Positions 32,187 to 45,729 are shown, counted from the stretch's first letter. The stretch is 64,000 nt of DNA from Aphidius gifuensis (GCF_014905175.1 NC_057791.1:14698177-14762176); one strand, 5' to 3'. Made by a program: numbers and translations. Notes: generated by a model from the sequence alone, not told the origin.

Positions 32187-33293
32187 CACTGAGAGAAATT
32201 TTAACTAAAAATTAAAACCCATGTTGAATAGAAATTACTATACTGCTTTGTAATTTTTGTTTCATTTCTGGGATTGGCCGCGAGAGATGATATTCTACAA
32301 TAAAATTATGTAAAATGTCACATACAATGTCAAAAAATTGTTATGTTACTTCAAGTCTCTGTACATCGTTATCTATTGCAGATAGACATGGGGTTGAGTG
32401 GAGTTAATTATTGAGAATTCAATTCTAAACAATTTATAAAGAATTACTTTTTTCGATTAATCCCCTAGATAATGACTTATGAGTTAATTAAAATAAAGCA
32501 CATACATGTTTTGTGGAAACGATAAAAAATATTATAAGTTCGAATAAAAAATACTGAACAATTTAATAAATATTATTTAATAAATATCTAATATATATAA
32601 TAAAATTTATCATGTACACATATAAAAGTTAGCATAGACTTAAATATTTTTTACTATATCGTTTTGTAATAATTCTGGTTGTGGGGCGAAATAATACAAA
32701 GATGGCCGACTGATTGAACAAATGATTGAATTGTCATGTAATTTCAAGCATTTTTACAGCCTTATCTGTTGAAGCTAGGTATGGGGTTAAGCGAGGTTTA
32801 TTGTTGGTAATTTATTTCTAAACAATTTATCAGAAATGAATTTTTTCTATTTATCAATTAGTTTTCGAGTTTTGAGCGTGTAAACAGAAAAGAAAAAATG
32901 TTGCCGGGAATTGATTTCTATTCTCCGTGAATCTAGCACAAACTGCTGAACTTAGCACAAAAAATGTCCAACTTTTAAATAAAATTTATAATAAAATATA
33001 GTAAATTCTAAAACCGGTAGTGCGTAAATTCTCAGTCTGCTAGAATTTACTTGTGAGTATCGTGAATTTAGTCATTTTTTTTTAAAGAAAAATTACAATA
33101 AAATTATGTAATTTTTATGGCTTAGTGTTGAATATAGTCAATGGCCAAATTTTTTACATAACTTTATTATGTAAAAATTATTTATCAATATACGAATAAT
33201 TCTTACAAATAATCGGAGGAACGCAGTTTTTACTATTCGCTTTGTAATTTTTTCTTATACGTTTGTAATTTTCAGTTAAAATTTCTCTCAGTG
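32187..33293 (+). mobile_element. Non-autonomous TIR element, copy 3 (1107 bp, best preserved)
   Basis: Begins CACTGAGAGAAATTTTAACT and ends with the near-perfect inverse ...AGTTAAAATTTCTCTCAGTG. Body as in copy 1. No coding capacity is visible. Flanking bases show no clear target-site duplication. Confidence 0.75.
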
Positions 33294-34500
33294 CAGGTAG
33301 ATATTCGACTCCATGCGTTTTTTTTTTATTTCACACATATTTACAATTTACATGCTACTGCGTCTATGTTTATTTATTTATTTATTTTTTTGTCACTATC
33401 TCGAGTTATATTCTTTGATTTAATTTATTTATAAAATAATTTTTTTTTCTATCAGTTTATAAATATTTGGTCCTCGCGAATCACAAATAAGTTATTTGAA
33501 ATAGCACTATACATAAAAAAATGAATCAAGAAAAAAAAGACAAATACAAGTAGATTTAATACGTTTTTTCAAGAGTATTGAGTCAAAAGCCAAACTAGAT
33601 ATAATTGAATTGATAAAATAGATTTATTAAAATCACAACATTATTCATTGTTTGTATTCAATTATTAAAATCGAGCATTTCAATGTTTCCAGTAAATGAA
33701 CAATACAATATAACGATTCAATTAGTAAATGAATTAATTGAACTGTATGTTTGAAAAATTTTTAAGAACAATACGATATTTACAATTTTTTGAAACTAAT
33801 ATTAACTCTCAAACATTAGTGCTCGGTTTGTTGTCCTAAATCTCTGCTGTAAAAACTAAAACGAATTATTAAAAGATAGGTTGTTATTTATTATTAGGTT
33901 ATTTATTAATAGACTGTTTTTCATTATTATAAGGAAAGGAATGACAATTAGATGAAAATAAAATTGTAAAGTAAATTTATTAAAATCAGAACATTATTCA
34001 TTACATTTATAAAATTAGTACAATCAAACTTTTGAATTTTTTTTGGAAATTAATAATACAATATTAAAATTAAATTAGTGAAAAAATTAATTACTAACTG
34101 GTATGTTTAAAAGATTTTACAAAACAATGTGGTAAGCATTTACAAAATTCTAAGAGTAATCAATATACTTAATTTTTTGAAAACCTCATTATTCGTTTTT
34201 AGTTGTTGAGTTTGTTTTTTTTGGAAATAAATATTATTTTCTTATAAAACTCAATCGTCAAGTAGTCGTTATAAAATTTACAATTTATAATAGTCATTAT
34301 AAATACAAATTTCAAAGAAAAAAAATATACAGGTATATCGATTTCTTCACGTGTCATATGCATTCTTGAATTACATCTTGAGTTTTAAAGTTTTCAAAAA
34401 ACAATATGGTATTTACAATTTTACAAAACTATAATTAAACAAAAAATATTTATATTACCATATGTTTATGTTTCATAAAAAACATAAGCACAAACACTAA
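33294..34500 (-). repeat. 3' flank of FBXL-2 with an extra 3'-end relic
   Basis: From about 33540 it matches the FBXL-3/4 flanks (46675-47267 and its inverse after 53236). About 33795-33860, read on the minus strand, is a relic of the gene's last codons (AACCGAGCACTAATGTTTGA after TTTTTACAGCAGAGATTTAG). A similar relic lies at 60590-60670. Confidence 0.55.
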
Positions 34501-36079
34501 TTAAAACTGGGTATGGTATTCTCTATATGAACTCTTAAACCTTAGTGCTCGGTTAACTTGTACGACAAAGAATGGATGTTCCCACCCTACTATAAAGGAG
34601 TTATAATCATGAATTTTAAAAGACACATATATGGTTAAGCTTAGTTCACTGTCTCCTGTTAGCTGAGCAATTTCTTCGACAACTTCAATAGTTGCTTTTG
34701 TATTTCTAATATCGAGAGTTCGTAAATTCGGTAAATTTTTAACGAGTTCGATCACTGAGCTGTTGGTGATATTAATACAATTCGGTAGATACAACTCTTC
34801 TATATTGTTGTTGAACAAACATTGAACTGACCGATCAGTGATGAAATTATTTTCTATATTTGCTCCCATTAAATCAAGGGAAAAATATTCTAATTGTTTC
34901 AAATTATTAACTGCAATTAAACCTTTATCCGTTATATTTGGACTACGGACTTTTAAAGATATCAAATTTTTACAATTATTGGTAAGTTTCACGAGTAATT
35001 CATCTGTAAAACCATAATCCAATGAGATTCTTGCACACTCGAGATTTTTCATATTACCAATTACATCCATTAAAGCTTCAGTTTCTGGAGCTAATACCTG
35101 AAAGATAAATAATTTTTTATTAATTATTGATAATCGAAAAAAATAAATAATATTTGTTTTTTATATTGTCATAGTTGTAAAATTTATGTACTTACCAAAG
35201 AATCGAATGTAAATGTTCTGTCAGAAAGCCAAGATTTTTCACCTTCGCATAAAACGAAAAACGTTTTTAAGGTTTCACAAACTTGTTCTAATGACTTGAT
35301 CAAAGTCATTGGGAAAGTTAAGTTTTTACGTGGCCAATTAATTATTAATGTTTCAAGATGATTCATGTTCGAAAAAACATCATCAAAATCTTTACTTTCC
35401 ACTTCTTTAAATCTTAATAAAAGTGCATTGAGATTTGGACACTTAGATTTAATCAATTGCATCACGGAAGAAACAGGATAATAATATAAATTGAGACTCG
35501 TCAAGGTACATCCACAAAGATTAATCAGATATTTAAAATCATCTTCTTCATCATCAAATGATTCATTGGTTGGTTCAGGAAAAATATATGTTGTGAAGCC
35601 GGAATCAACAAAGTTATTTTTCCAATCGTTGCATACTAAAAAAATGAAAATTATTATTATGGAATTGTTTTATTACTTTTTTTTATTTTATCTAAAATTA
35701 TACTGTTAATTTGTATTGATTTTATTATTACTTACTCTTTTCAAGTCTTGGTTGACTTGAAAATAATGGCTGCATGCGCATCATACGCCAATGACGCTGT
35801 CCGAAAAAATTTTCTTGACTTTCACTCAATATTTTATTATTTTCATTTACTGTGTCTGTTACACGTGGACAAACATCATTTTTATGTATTTTAGTAGGTG
35901 ATTCGACCTATGAAATAAACAATAATTAATTATTTGATTCAATTAATAACCAAAAGTTACAGCAATATAAAATTGACAATGAAAAAACATCATCAACATT
36001 ATAACTCAGTACTTACCTCTTCTTTCGAAATTAACTTAAATTTTTCAATCCATTGGTTGTCAATTGCAATAGTCTCCAT
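34501..36079 (-). CDS. LRR/RNI protein FBXL-2, 423 aa, 4 exons
   Basis: Exons 36017-36079, 35736-35907, 35196-35635 and 34501-35097 give 1272 bases (424 codons) with no internal stop. The sequence begins METIAIDNQWIEKFKLISKE, followed by FFGQRHWRMMRMQPLF and an F-box-tail-like LEKICNDWKNNF. LRRs follow, for example LTSLNLYYYPVSSVMQLIKS, ITDKGLIAVNNLKQLEYFSL, IEELYLPNCINITNSSVIEL and NLPNLRTLDIRNTKATIE. Residues AFxLC-type F-box landmarks (LPxE) are not seen, so SKP1 binding is uncertain. Nearly identical to FBXL-3 and FBXL-4, indicating recent duplication. Confidence 0.83.
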
Positions 36080-36450
36080 ATTTCAGGTTAATCTATAAAA
36101 AAACAATCAAAGGGTTATTCAATTAATAATATGTTATTAATAATATGAATACAATAAATATGAATAATTTAATGAAAAATGTTTAATAAATTGTTAAGAC
36201 TGTACCTTTTTTTTTTTTTTTGCACGTGGTCGAAATGACGTTTAACTTGTTACGACTAGTTTTAACTTGTAGAGCAGAGAACCACCTGTATGGTTGAGCA
36301 GCTAGCAGTATCTGCCGGGATTGACAATGCGAGTGCAACTGCAGCATCCTCTTCCCTATACAGCATCGCCACTTTCAAACCGGTTTTTGCGTACCTCAGA
36401 GTTGCCAACCTCCACAGTATGCGCAAAAAATATCCAAAATAAATAATGTA
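36080..36450 (-). promoter_or_regulatory. 5' UTR intron and promoter region of FBXL-2
   Basis: Conserved with the other copies: acceptor before ATTAACCTGAAATATGG, a GTACAG donor near 36206, an upstream CACGTG E-box-like palindrome, AGTTGCCAACCTCCACAGTA and ATGCGCAAAAAATAT. Confidence 0.5.
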
Positions 36451-36599
36451 ATATTCCTGGTCAAAATTACTCCCGCATATGAAACTATACTAATTCCTTT
36501 ACTCTTTTATAATAATTTCACTATATTTTCGTATTTTAAAATGAAACGAAGTGAATATAATTAGACAATTAATGCCATATAATATCATAAATGAATTAA

Positions 36600-37250
36600 T
36601 GATTGAGTTAAACGTGTTACTCTAGTAAACTCGAGACCTCTGGCGGATGGCGTATGAAAACATAATATTTCCTATGAGTGCGAAAAGGATAGAAAAAAGA
36701 AAAAAATATTGTTTCTCACTTCCACTCATGTATTTAGACAAAGACAAAAATTTATTTTTCTATTCTATGAACAAAATATTTTAGGTAAGAAAATTATTAT
36801 TTAACTAAAAAATTCGTCTTTTTTTTCTCTACAACTGATAGTTTTTGAGAATTCTCCAATTTTTAGTTTTTTATGAAAGTTTAAGTTGAACCCAAAAAAA
36901 AGTAAAATCTCCCTATCTCACCGTGTTTAACCTCGAAAAAAATAGCAACTTTGATAGTTTATTATAAACAAACAAAGTTACCTAGGACAAAAAATAAGGT
37001 ATAAATAGATGTATTTCTTTGCATAATCTTTGCGAAATTTTCAAATAAATCACTGAATTTTCTCCTCTAAAGTTATAAAAAAAAACTAAATTGTGAAAAA
37101 TCAATTTTTTTCAATAGAGACTTTTTTTTGCAAACCTCAATATAATCTCTATATCCTTGTTAAGTTTTTTTTTTTTAATTCGATTGCTATTTTTAAATTT
37201 ATTATTGTGTTATAGAAAAATCTAACTGGCATGTAAAAGAATTACAATTA
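36600..37250. repeat. Block shared with the inner edges of the large palindrome
   Basis: 36600-36900 matches 49330-49627 and, inverted, 50849-51140. 36890-37025 matches, inverted, 50709-50848. No gene is seen. It fixes this locus as the ancestral arrangement from which the palindrome was built. Confidence 0.6.
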
Positions 37251-37254
37251 GTTA

Positions 37255-39193
37255 TCAAGAAAAGAAGAATTTCCTAAAATTTTAAACAGAAAATATTAAG
37301 AAAACTAAAAACAAATCGTGGATGCTATTTTTTGGCAAGACATGTAAAATTTCAAAATCTAAACTTACATTTTTTCACTATCTTGTGTTTTGAATACTAC
37401 TGTACCACTATCATATGTTGCATATGTAGCTTCAGATAACATATCTTCTGTAGATAGTTTTCTAGGAGCAATTATATTTTGTAAATTTCCATCCAATTTT
37501 CTGTCACATTCAAAATTTACATTATGTTTGAAAAATATTGTTTAATTTTCAACTTACACTTCATCACTATCGTCTGCTTGTATTTTTACTATACTATGGA
37601 ACGAAAAACTAAAATTTTCAGTTAATGGAAAAATATCCCAATAAACAGGGTTAGAACGATCGACGGTAGTGTTTGGCCACCTGTAAAATAGAAATAATAT
37701 TATATTAATAATAATAATAATAATCAATATGTTAATTATCTATGTATATATTAAATGAATAATTTAAATGTTGAAAAAATATCTTTCAAAATTATTGATT
37801 AATAATCAATTTACTTATATTCATCTTTCGATATTTTTAATGATAATTCATTATCTGGATCTAAGATATTAAATTTATTCAATTTCGTTTGTTGTATTTT
37901 AGATGGTTTTTTTTCCTTAGCAGCTATTCTATCAGAAAATTTTTTATTTGGAATCATTATATCAGAGTTACTAATTTTCGTTAGTTGTATATTAGATAGT
38001 TCTTTTTCCATAGAAGCTATTTCATCTTGTAAAGTTGTAGATGTTTCTTTGACTTCAAGGCTCAATCTGTGATGAAAATTAAATCTGTAAATTTTTTATT
38101 AAAAGTTTATTGTAAAAATTAATAAATAATCATTAATTATTAATTATAATAAAAAATTGATTCACGAAATTATTGATTAATTATATCAAACTTACGTTAT
38201 ATCACCATCTTCAGCTGTTTTTAATGTTAATTTACCATTATCAAGTAATCCATTAATTTCACTAATTTTTGGTTCTTCTTTTGGAAATGGTTCTTGTATG
38301 TTTGCATCCAGCTCTTTGCTTTATATCAAAGTACGTGTGTTATCATTCATGAGACTGTAAAATAATAATAAATAATTATGTATTATATAAATAGATAATT
38401 AACTTTCATAAAATAGATTAATATTATTGACTTAATAAAATATCAAATTGAATAAATTTAATAATCAAAAATTGTTCAACTCACATTATATCGCCTTCTC
38501 TTGTAAATAGTTCCATTTCTCCATCATCAATTAATACATTAGATATAATGATTTTTGATGGAATTATAGAATACTTTAAAGTTTCCTTCCTAGCTGCAAT
38601 CATCATGTTAATACGTTTCCGAAATTCATGATTTGTTCTAATTTTATATGCACAGTAAATAATAGCAATATTTACAACAATAATTGTCAATGGCATCGAA
38701 TAGATCTTGATAATTTTCCAACATCCAGCTGATAGTTTTCTAGCTGTATAAAAATAATAAAAATAAAAATTAATTAATTTAATATATACATTGAATAAAA
38801 AATATAAAATACTTGATAAATTATATTTATTTAAAATGAATAAATAGTATAAAAAATAATTAATATTAATAAAAATAAAATTTTGTCAATAGTAAAATTT
38901 GAAAAGTCAATCGAAATACACGTGGTATGTTTCAAGTTCTATTGCATCATTCGACATAGCTCGAAATATGTGTTTTAAAATTTTTATTTATAAGTACAAG
39001 AATAAGATGATTTACCTGATGCAATTAAATTTTTGGTAATATGACTACAACCATTTTTCATGTGGCAAATGGATTGTAGTAGAAATTTCGCTGCAGATAA
39101 GGGATTAATAAAAATTATAATTATGATAAAGAAAATAGTATTAATAAAAATACACACAATAATATGTACAACCACGCGCCGGAGTCGTGTCAT
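37255..39193 (-). CDS. Two-TM protein with repeated symmetric exons, 361 aa, 7 exons, unrecognised
   Basis: Exons 39016-39193, 38485-38743, 38196-38318, 37815-38066, 37558-37680, 37369-37500 and 37255-37273 sum to 1086 bases (362 codons). TM segments lie at about residues 7-30 and 76-93, with a cysteine-containing loop between them (SICHMKNGC, GCW). The rest is a charged tail. Exons 2-6 all end in phase 2 and most end with related text: DDGEMELFTREGDI, DNGKLTLKTAEDGDIT, DNELSLKISKDEYK, YDSGTVVFKTQDSEK. Exons 3 and 5 are both 123 bases. The third exon uses an AAG acceptor; the TAA just upstream (TGA in the copy near 50415) would then be intronic. Function is unknown. A broken inverted copy lies at 49755-50708. 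Confidence 0.6.
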
Positions 39194-40038
39194 AACAAAA
39201 AATAAAGATGTAAATTAATTCCATTTATAAAAGTTATATAAAAGTTAGATTTATAAATATTAATTATTTTGAATAATAGTTATCTTTTTTTTTTTATGTA
39301 GTAAAATATTTTCATGTGATCCTCGATGGATAAAATTTAGCTCGTCTTATCAATAAGTGAATTAAATTTTTTAAATTTCAATTTCTATTAAAATATTGAC
39401 CATTAAACTTGTTATTTTTTTTTTGTTTAAAAATAATTTTAATGATAAAAATAGACACGCTTATTTTGCATGAATAATTAAGATAAACAAAATTAATTTA
39501 ATCACATGAGTGTGTTGAATAGATAAGAGTTTTCTGTCTCTCTGTATCTCAAATTTTGAATTTTGGTATCTGGTGGTTTGAATCTATCAAAATAAATATT
39601 ATTATCATCATAGATAAAAAAAAAATTTATTATGTATCATAACGAATTTAGACACGCAGTGTTGTTGGCTACAACTATTTCTAAGTTATGCGCATTCAAT
39701 CGAGAATGATGGTTGTATAAAAAAATTATGTATACATTAAAAAAAATGTGTTTTTCATTTTATTTTAATTAAAATTATTATTCACCATCACAATTATTGT
39801 GTGAAATTGTTTTTTTTTTTTTTTTTAAACCAATTTTTCGAACTTGAATTTTGTATTGGCCGTTAGTACTTGATTTGAATATTATATTTTACAAAGTGTA
39901 TATAACATATTATAGTATTCACAGACGCAGTGATTGTTGGTTACAATAACTATTTCTGTATCCAATAGTAGTATTTAAAAATCTCGTAAAATATATATTT
40001 TTTTTTTTAACAAAAAATCAAATAAATAAATTTAAAAA
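39194..40038. promoter_or_regulatory. Divergent intergenic region between the two-TM gene and the receptor kinase
   Basis: The two genes point away from each other, so both promoters should lie here. The sequence is AT-rich. A GACACGCAGTGTTG.TGGCTACAA / GACGCAGTGATTGTTGGTTACAA pair occurs at about 39651 and 39924. No clear TATA-Inr pair was identified. Confidence 0.35.
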
Positions 40039-43000
40039 ATGCAGGTGTTATTGTTGACAAAGTATTTTTCTTTGCTAGTTTTTTTGGTGATATATACAGG
40101 TATCAACTAATTCTCTCTAAATATATAATATTTTTTGTTTTTTTTTTTCTCATTTTTTTACGCTCAAAACTGATATTATATATGATTATTATATTTTTTT
40201 TTTCGAAAGACCAAATATTTTTTTATATTCAAAATTTCAGAATCTCACATTGTTATACCAACAATGGAACCAAATGTACAAAAAATGTTTATAAAAAGGG
40301 GTGAAAAACTTGACATAGAATGCAGAAGTACTCAAAAAATTAAAATTTTTTATAAACCAGTTGGCAAGGAAATAGTAAAATATATAGAAATATAAATATT
40401 CTTCAAATTCAATTTAAATGAAAAAAAAAAGGGAATATAAAAATAACTGTTTTTTTAATTTCTGTTATAGTTTATATTTTCAAATGTCAATATTATTCCT
40501 GAAAAAAAAGAAAATGGAATTTACACAATGAAGATCCAAATAAATGAAACACAATATTATAATACTGGGTTGTTTGGTTGTGGTCATAATAAAAGAGACG
40601 ATAAAGATGTACGCTGGATGAACGTTCAAATTAAACTTTCATATGAACCAATAAATTATGGTAAAGTATAATAGTCATACTGATTCATATGAATCACTTT
40701 AGTAAAAATATTTTTCTATTTGCATGTCAATAAACGTCATTTTCTTGCTTTACAAATAAACTATTAAATTAATATGTTTTTTAAAAAATCCAATTATTAA
40801 AATATCAATAGGGGAATATCCAAGAAAATCATATATTACGGTTAAGAAACATGATGCATTTCAAATAACATGCAATCATACACAAAAAATGATTATTCGT
40901 CGATATATATCACCTTGGCTATGTGTAAGATTAAATAAAAAAAAATAAAAAATATTTATTATTATTATTATTATTTTAATATTATTTCTAGTGTATATTG
41001 CCAATTGAATATGAGCTAAATGAAACTGACACGATTATGATTTACAAAGAAGATCAAAGAAATCCGTGGACTCAAGACTTACATAGTTGCAATTGTAAAA
41101 AATACAGAGTAAAAAATATTCAACTATAATTATACCTATATATATTTTATTCATTCTTTTGACATTGTTTTATTTGTAGGATAATTATTTAATGAATGCA
41201 AAAATAAGTCAGCACGAAATAAATGGAACTTTCACATTGAAATTAGAAAAAAAAAAAGCGGTACTTGGTGATACTGGCTGGTATGGATGTGCTGATTTAG
41301 AAAAAAACATATTTCCTGATGCATTTTGGACCTACGTTTATGTTAAACGTAAGTTTTTAGTTTATTTATTATATTTATTTGTAAGATAAAAGTGGAAATT
41401 TAAAATTAATAGGTATATACAACATATTGTTTTTTTGTTAAAAAAAAAATTAACGAAAATTTTTTATTTCAAATTCAATTTATCGACTAATAATTGAACA
41501 TTAAACATTTTATTATTTTTTTTTTTTTATGTATTACTTTGCATGATTTTTTGTTAAAACAAAAGTATATGTATAACAATATGATATTTTGTATTACATA
41601 TGATATAATTAAATGCAGATAATAAATAATACAATATTTATTTATAACATTTTACAGCAGAGAAATATTTATTTATGGATATAAATGATTTCAAAGCAAT
41701 TACTATTGATGTCAACAAAACATTGACAATACCATGTCGACCAAAATTACCAAATTATCAAGTGACTCTTTACGCAAATGAAAAAGTAAATTATATATAT
41801 ACTTATTCAATACATATACATATTAAATCATTATGTATTTTATAAGAATATTAAATTATTATATATCTAATTTTAATTTTCAATATTATTTTTTAGAAAA
41901 TTAATGACAATGACAATGTTATTTTTAATAATTCAATAGGATTTATTATTAAAAATGTACAATTAAAAGACAATGGTTATTACGAATGCAAAATAACATT
42001 AGATGTCATTACCGAGGAAAAGGGTTTTGATGTGTTAGTGACGGGTGAGTTTTGAATTTTTTAATTTGTCAAAAATATGTAATATTGAATATCGATAAAT
42101 TAAATAAAGCAGATATATAAAAAAAGATTTTTTTCATATGTAATTTCAGAGCCAAATGATTTGAAACCAAGTATGTATCCAGATTTATCATATATCGAAT
42201 TGGAAGAAAATAAGACACTTGAATTAACATGCACAAATACACAAAGAATGAATTTTTCACAAATTCAGGGGTTTTTTTTTAAAACTGTAAAAAAAGATGA
42301 TTATGCATGTAAAACAGCTGTTGAATGATTAAATTAATAATAATATTTATGTATTTTTTTTCTTTCAGATATTTCCGAACTTGGAAACGTATGTAGACAG
42401 GACATATCCAGAAGTGAATGGATCAGTTCCCACATCAAAGTTCCAAAAAAGAATGTCACCTGAATCCACTGGATTTTATGGATGTGGTGTTTATAACGAT
42501 AGTCAATACATGAATATTCGTTGGGTTTACGTTTACGTTAAAGGTACTAACTTGCTTTTATTCTATTATTTTTAATTTTAATAATTTTAAGAGCTTATTT
42601 AATATATATTAAATAAGCTCTTAAAATTATTAAAATTAAAAATAATAGAATAAACATAACATATGTTAACATAATTTGTATTCATATTTTTTGGATAAAT
42701 TTGGACGTGCCTCATAAGAATTTTCCTTGATCTTGATTTAATTTTTAATTTTTATGATAGCAACACCTAGAATCAGAAAATTGAGAATACACAAATATTA
42801 TGAACCAAAAGAAATAGCTGAAATTCAAAATACTGTTGTAGCATTTCAAAGCTCAAATATAAGATCGACACTTGAAGAATCAAATCGGCATCGAGAAATT
42901 CGAAATATGACAAATATTTTCGGTGATGTAAGTAAACAATAATTATCAGTTTCAATTAAAACAGATAAATAAATAGATATTAAATTTTTAGCCTACATTT

Positions 43001-45486
43001 TTAACCCCATGTAAAATTAAAATTTATCAAAAAATTTTGACGTACGTTAATTATTCATACTTTCCCTCTTATCTTACATGAAAATAAATGTAAAAAAATT
43101 TGAATTAATTTTTTTTTTTTTTTTCATATAAATATATGATGATGTTTTTGCCTAAAAAAGACGTCATATCGACATTTCATAGTAAATATATTTGCTTGCT
43201 TGCCATGGACACCAGCGAGAAATATCACGTTTACTGTTTATAATGATGTTGGAAATGATTCCATTGTTGTTCCTCTATTATCAGATGGTAATATATATAG
43301 CATTTATGTAATGATTGTCTTAATATTATAATGATGATGTACAAAAATGAAATAATAAACTTTTATATTTTTATCAAGACAACCCTCCTGAATTTGGAAT
43401 TAGTGGTCCAAACAGAACATTAGTAGTTGGTGAGGCGTTGGAATTGATATGTAAAGCGTCTCTAACGAATTCGGTAGATAAAACGGAATGGTTATTTAAC
43501 GATTCATATGGATTATCAAAAATTGAAGCAGAACTTAATTCAAGAGTGAATATAAAATTGTTAGAATATGATGATATATGCATATCAATATTGGCAATAA
43601 GTTCAGTTGAAAAATCCGATGAAAAAAAATATTATTGTAAAATCGAAAATACAGTGTATAATTATATGCTAAATGTCAATGAATTGAGGAAACCAAAATG
43701 CAATCATACAAATATGCATAAAACCGTAACTGAGTATAAAATTGGTGGAAAATCTACTGTGCTATTAACATGCTCTGTTGATGGTGTGCCTGAGCCAACA
43801 ATTACTTGGTCGATGAATAATGTTCGAATAAATAGGGTTTATGGGAAGCTAAATGACATTTGTAAATATGAGTTTCATAATAACTATCAAGACTTACATA
43901 TTGGATATCTAAATGAAAGTTGTTTTGGAAATTATTCATGTAGAGCTGATAATAATTTAGGTCATTGGGAAACATACCAGCAAATAGTAATAGATGATCC
44001 AACAATAAGAAATATCGTAGCGTTTGGAGTTACATCAGCGCTAATAATTACTACTATTATCTTAATTTATTTTTATATTAAATTTCAAAAAGAAAAAAAT
44101 TTACGTAAACAACTTATGGAAGGTGATTTACAACCTTTGAATCCAGAATTGACTGTCAATGAACAAGTTAATCTATTAGGATATGATAAAAAATGGGAAT
44201 TTCCACGTGACAAATTGAAACTTGGCAAACAATTGGGAAGTGGTCACTTTGGAATTGTAAAGAAAGCCGAAGCACAAGATATTTATAATGATAATTCAAC
44301 AACAATAGTTGCTGTAAAAGAAATTGAAAAATCAACTGAAACGGAAAACATACGAGCACTTGCAAATGAACTAAAAATAATGAGTTATATAGGTAAAAAT
44401 GATAATATTGTAAATCTACTTGGTGCCTGCACTAAAAATATTGCCAAACATGGATTACTTGTTATTGTTGAATATTGTCGATTTGGTGATTTACATAATT
44501 ATTTAATTAAACACAGGATGGAATTTATAAATCAAATTGAGCCTATAACTGATAAAATTATCACACTAGTATTATCGGAAGATGTTGATGATCTGAAAAA
44601 CAACTCAGCACAATCAAATTTTCAATTAAATAATCAACGTGATTATTATAATAGAGATAAGAATTTCAAAAAAATTTGTACACAAGATTTGTACTCATGG
44701 TCATTACAAGTTGCCAAAGGGATGGAATATCTTAGCAAAAAAAAGGTACTTATATAACTTTATGATTTAATCATAATTGATATATTATATATGTATTAAT
44801 AAATTATTTTTTTTTAATTTTTTTTATAGGTACTTCATGGCGACTTGGCTGCACGAAATATACTTCTTGCTCAAAATAATATAGTTAAAATAAGTGATTT
44901 TGGTCTAGCAAAAAATTTATATAGAGATGGCATTTACAAAAAAAAAGGTAATGCTCCATTGCCAGTAAAATGGATGGCAATTGATTCTTTAAAAGATGGA
45001 AAATTTACAACTCAATCAGACGTTTGGTCATTTGGTATTGTACTTTGGGAATTTTTCTCTCTTGCTCAAACACCATATGCAGGAATGAGCCCTGAAGAAT
45101 GTTGCTCAAAAGTATGTAAAGGATACAGAATGAAAAAACCAGAATATGCTACAAATGAAATTTACAATATAATGCGTAAATGCTGGCTAGAAAAACCAAC
45201 ACTTAGACCAACATTTACTGATCTTGTCAATGATATTGGTGTTTTACTTGATAATATTTTCAAAAAAGATAATAACAATTTAAACACACCACATGTTGAT
45301 ATTAAAAACAGACTAGATGATGGTACAAATAATGATTACTTGATTATGAATCCTGCACCAAACCATCCAACATTATCATCATCAACAAGTGACAATGTCG
45401 ATGAACCAACAATTAATATCAATACAAATTCATCGTATGTCTCCATGAATTTAACAAATAAAAACGATAATTCTCATGTTCAATAA
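40039..45486 (+). CDS. PDGF/VEGF-receptor-like receptor tyrosine kinase, 1229 aa, 14 exons
   Basis: Exons: 40039-40099, 40241-40374, 40471-40660, 40812-40924, 40992-41108, 41180-41348, 41658-41785, 41897-42044, 42150-42286, 42369-42543, 42761-42927, 43161-43287, 43379-44745, 44830-45486; total 3690 bases (1230 codons). A signal peptide (MQVLLLTKYFSLLVFLVIYT) is followed by several Ig-like domains (TGWYGCAD, NGYYECK, TGFYGCGV, KKYYCK, GNYSCRADN), a TM at about residues 767-790 and a split kinase: G-loop GSGHFG at 840, AVK lysine about 869, insert, catalytic HGDLAARN at 1014, DFG at 1034, then WSFGIVLWE. This is the layout of class III/V receptors, and insects have one such gene (Pvr, roles in haemocytes and cell migration). 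HGD instead of HRD is, from memory, seen in insect Pvr. YLIM and YVSM near the C-terminus are YxxM sites for PI3-kinase p85. Confidence 0.85.
42557..42654. repeat. 98-bp perfect palindrome in intron 10
   Basis: Every base from 42557 to 42605 is matched by its complement in 42606-42654, with the centre at AATATATATT and no loop. Perfect long palindromes decay quickly, so it is either very recent or an assembly artefact. Confidence 0.9.
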
Positions 45487-45531
45487 TAGCATAGAAAAAC
45501 ATTAATTACTTGAAAATATTTCGATTTTTCG

Positions 45532-45537
45532 AATAAA
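45532..45537 (+). terminator. Polyadenylation signal of the receptor kinase
   Basis: AATAAA 46 bases after the stop codon. Confidence 0.5.
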
Positions 45538-45729
45538 GAAAACAACATATACATATGTACATCAATAAATATTAGATTTTAATTATTTGATTACTTAATA
45601 ATTAACGAATTTGTACAGAATATCTTTACAATGAAGACTATTTTCAAATTTGGACCATTACCAGTTATTTTTTGGATTTTTTTTTTCTTTAGAAATTAAT
45701 TATTTTTTCAAATTTCACATTGGTTTTTA

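Noticed and set aside
42069..42260. 63-codon minus-strand frame in the receptor gene
   Set aside because: Crosses an exon-intron border of the kinase gene on the other strand. No independent support.
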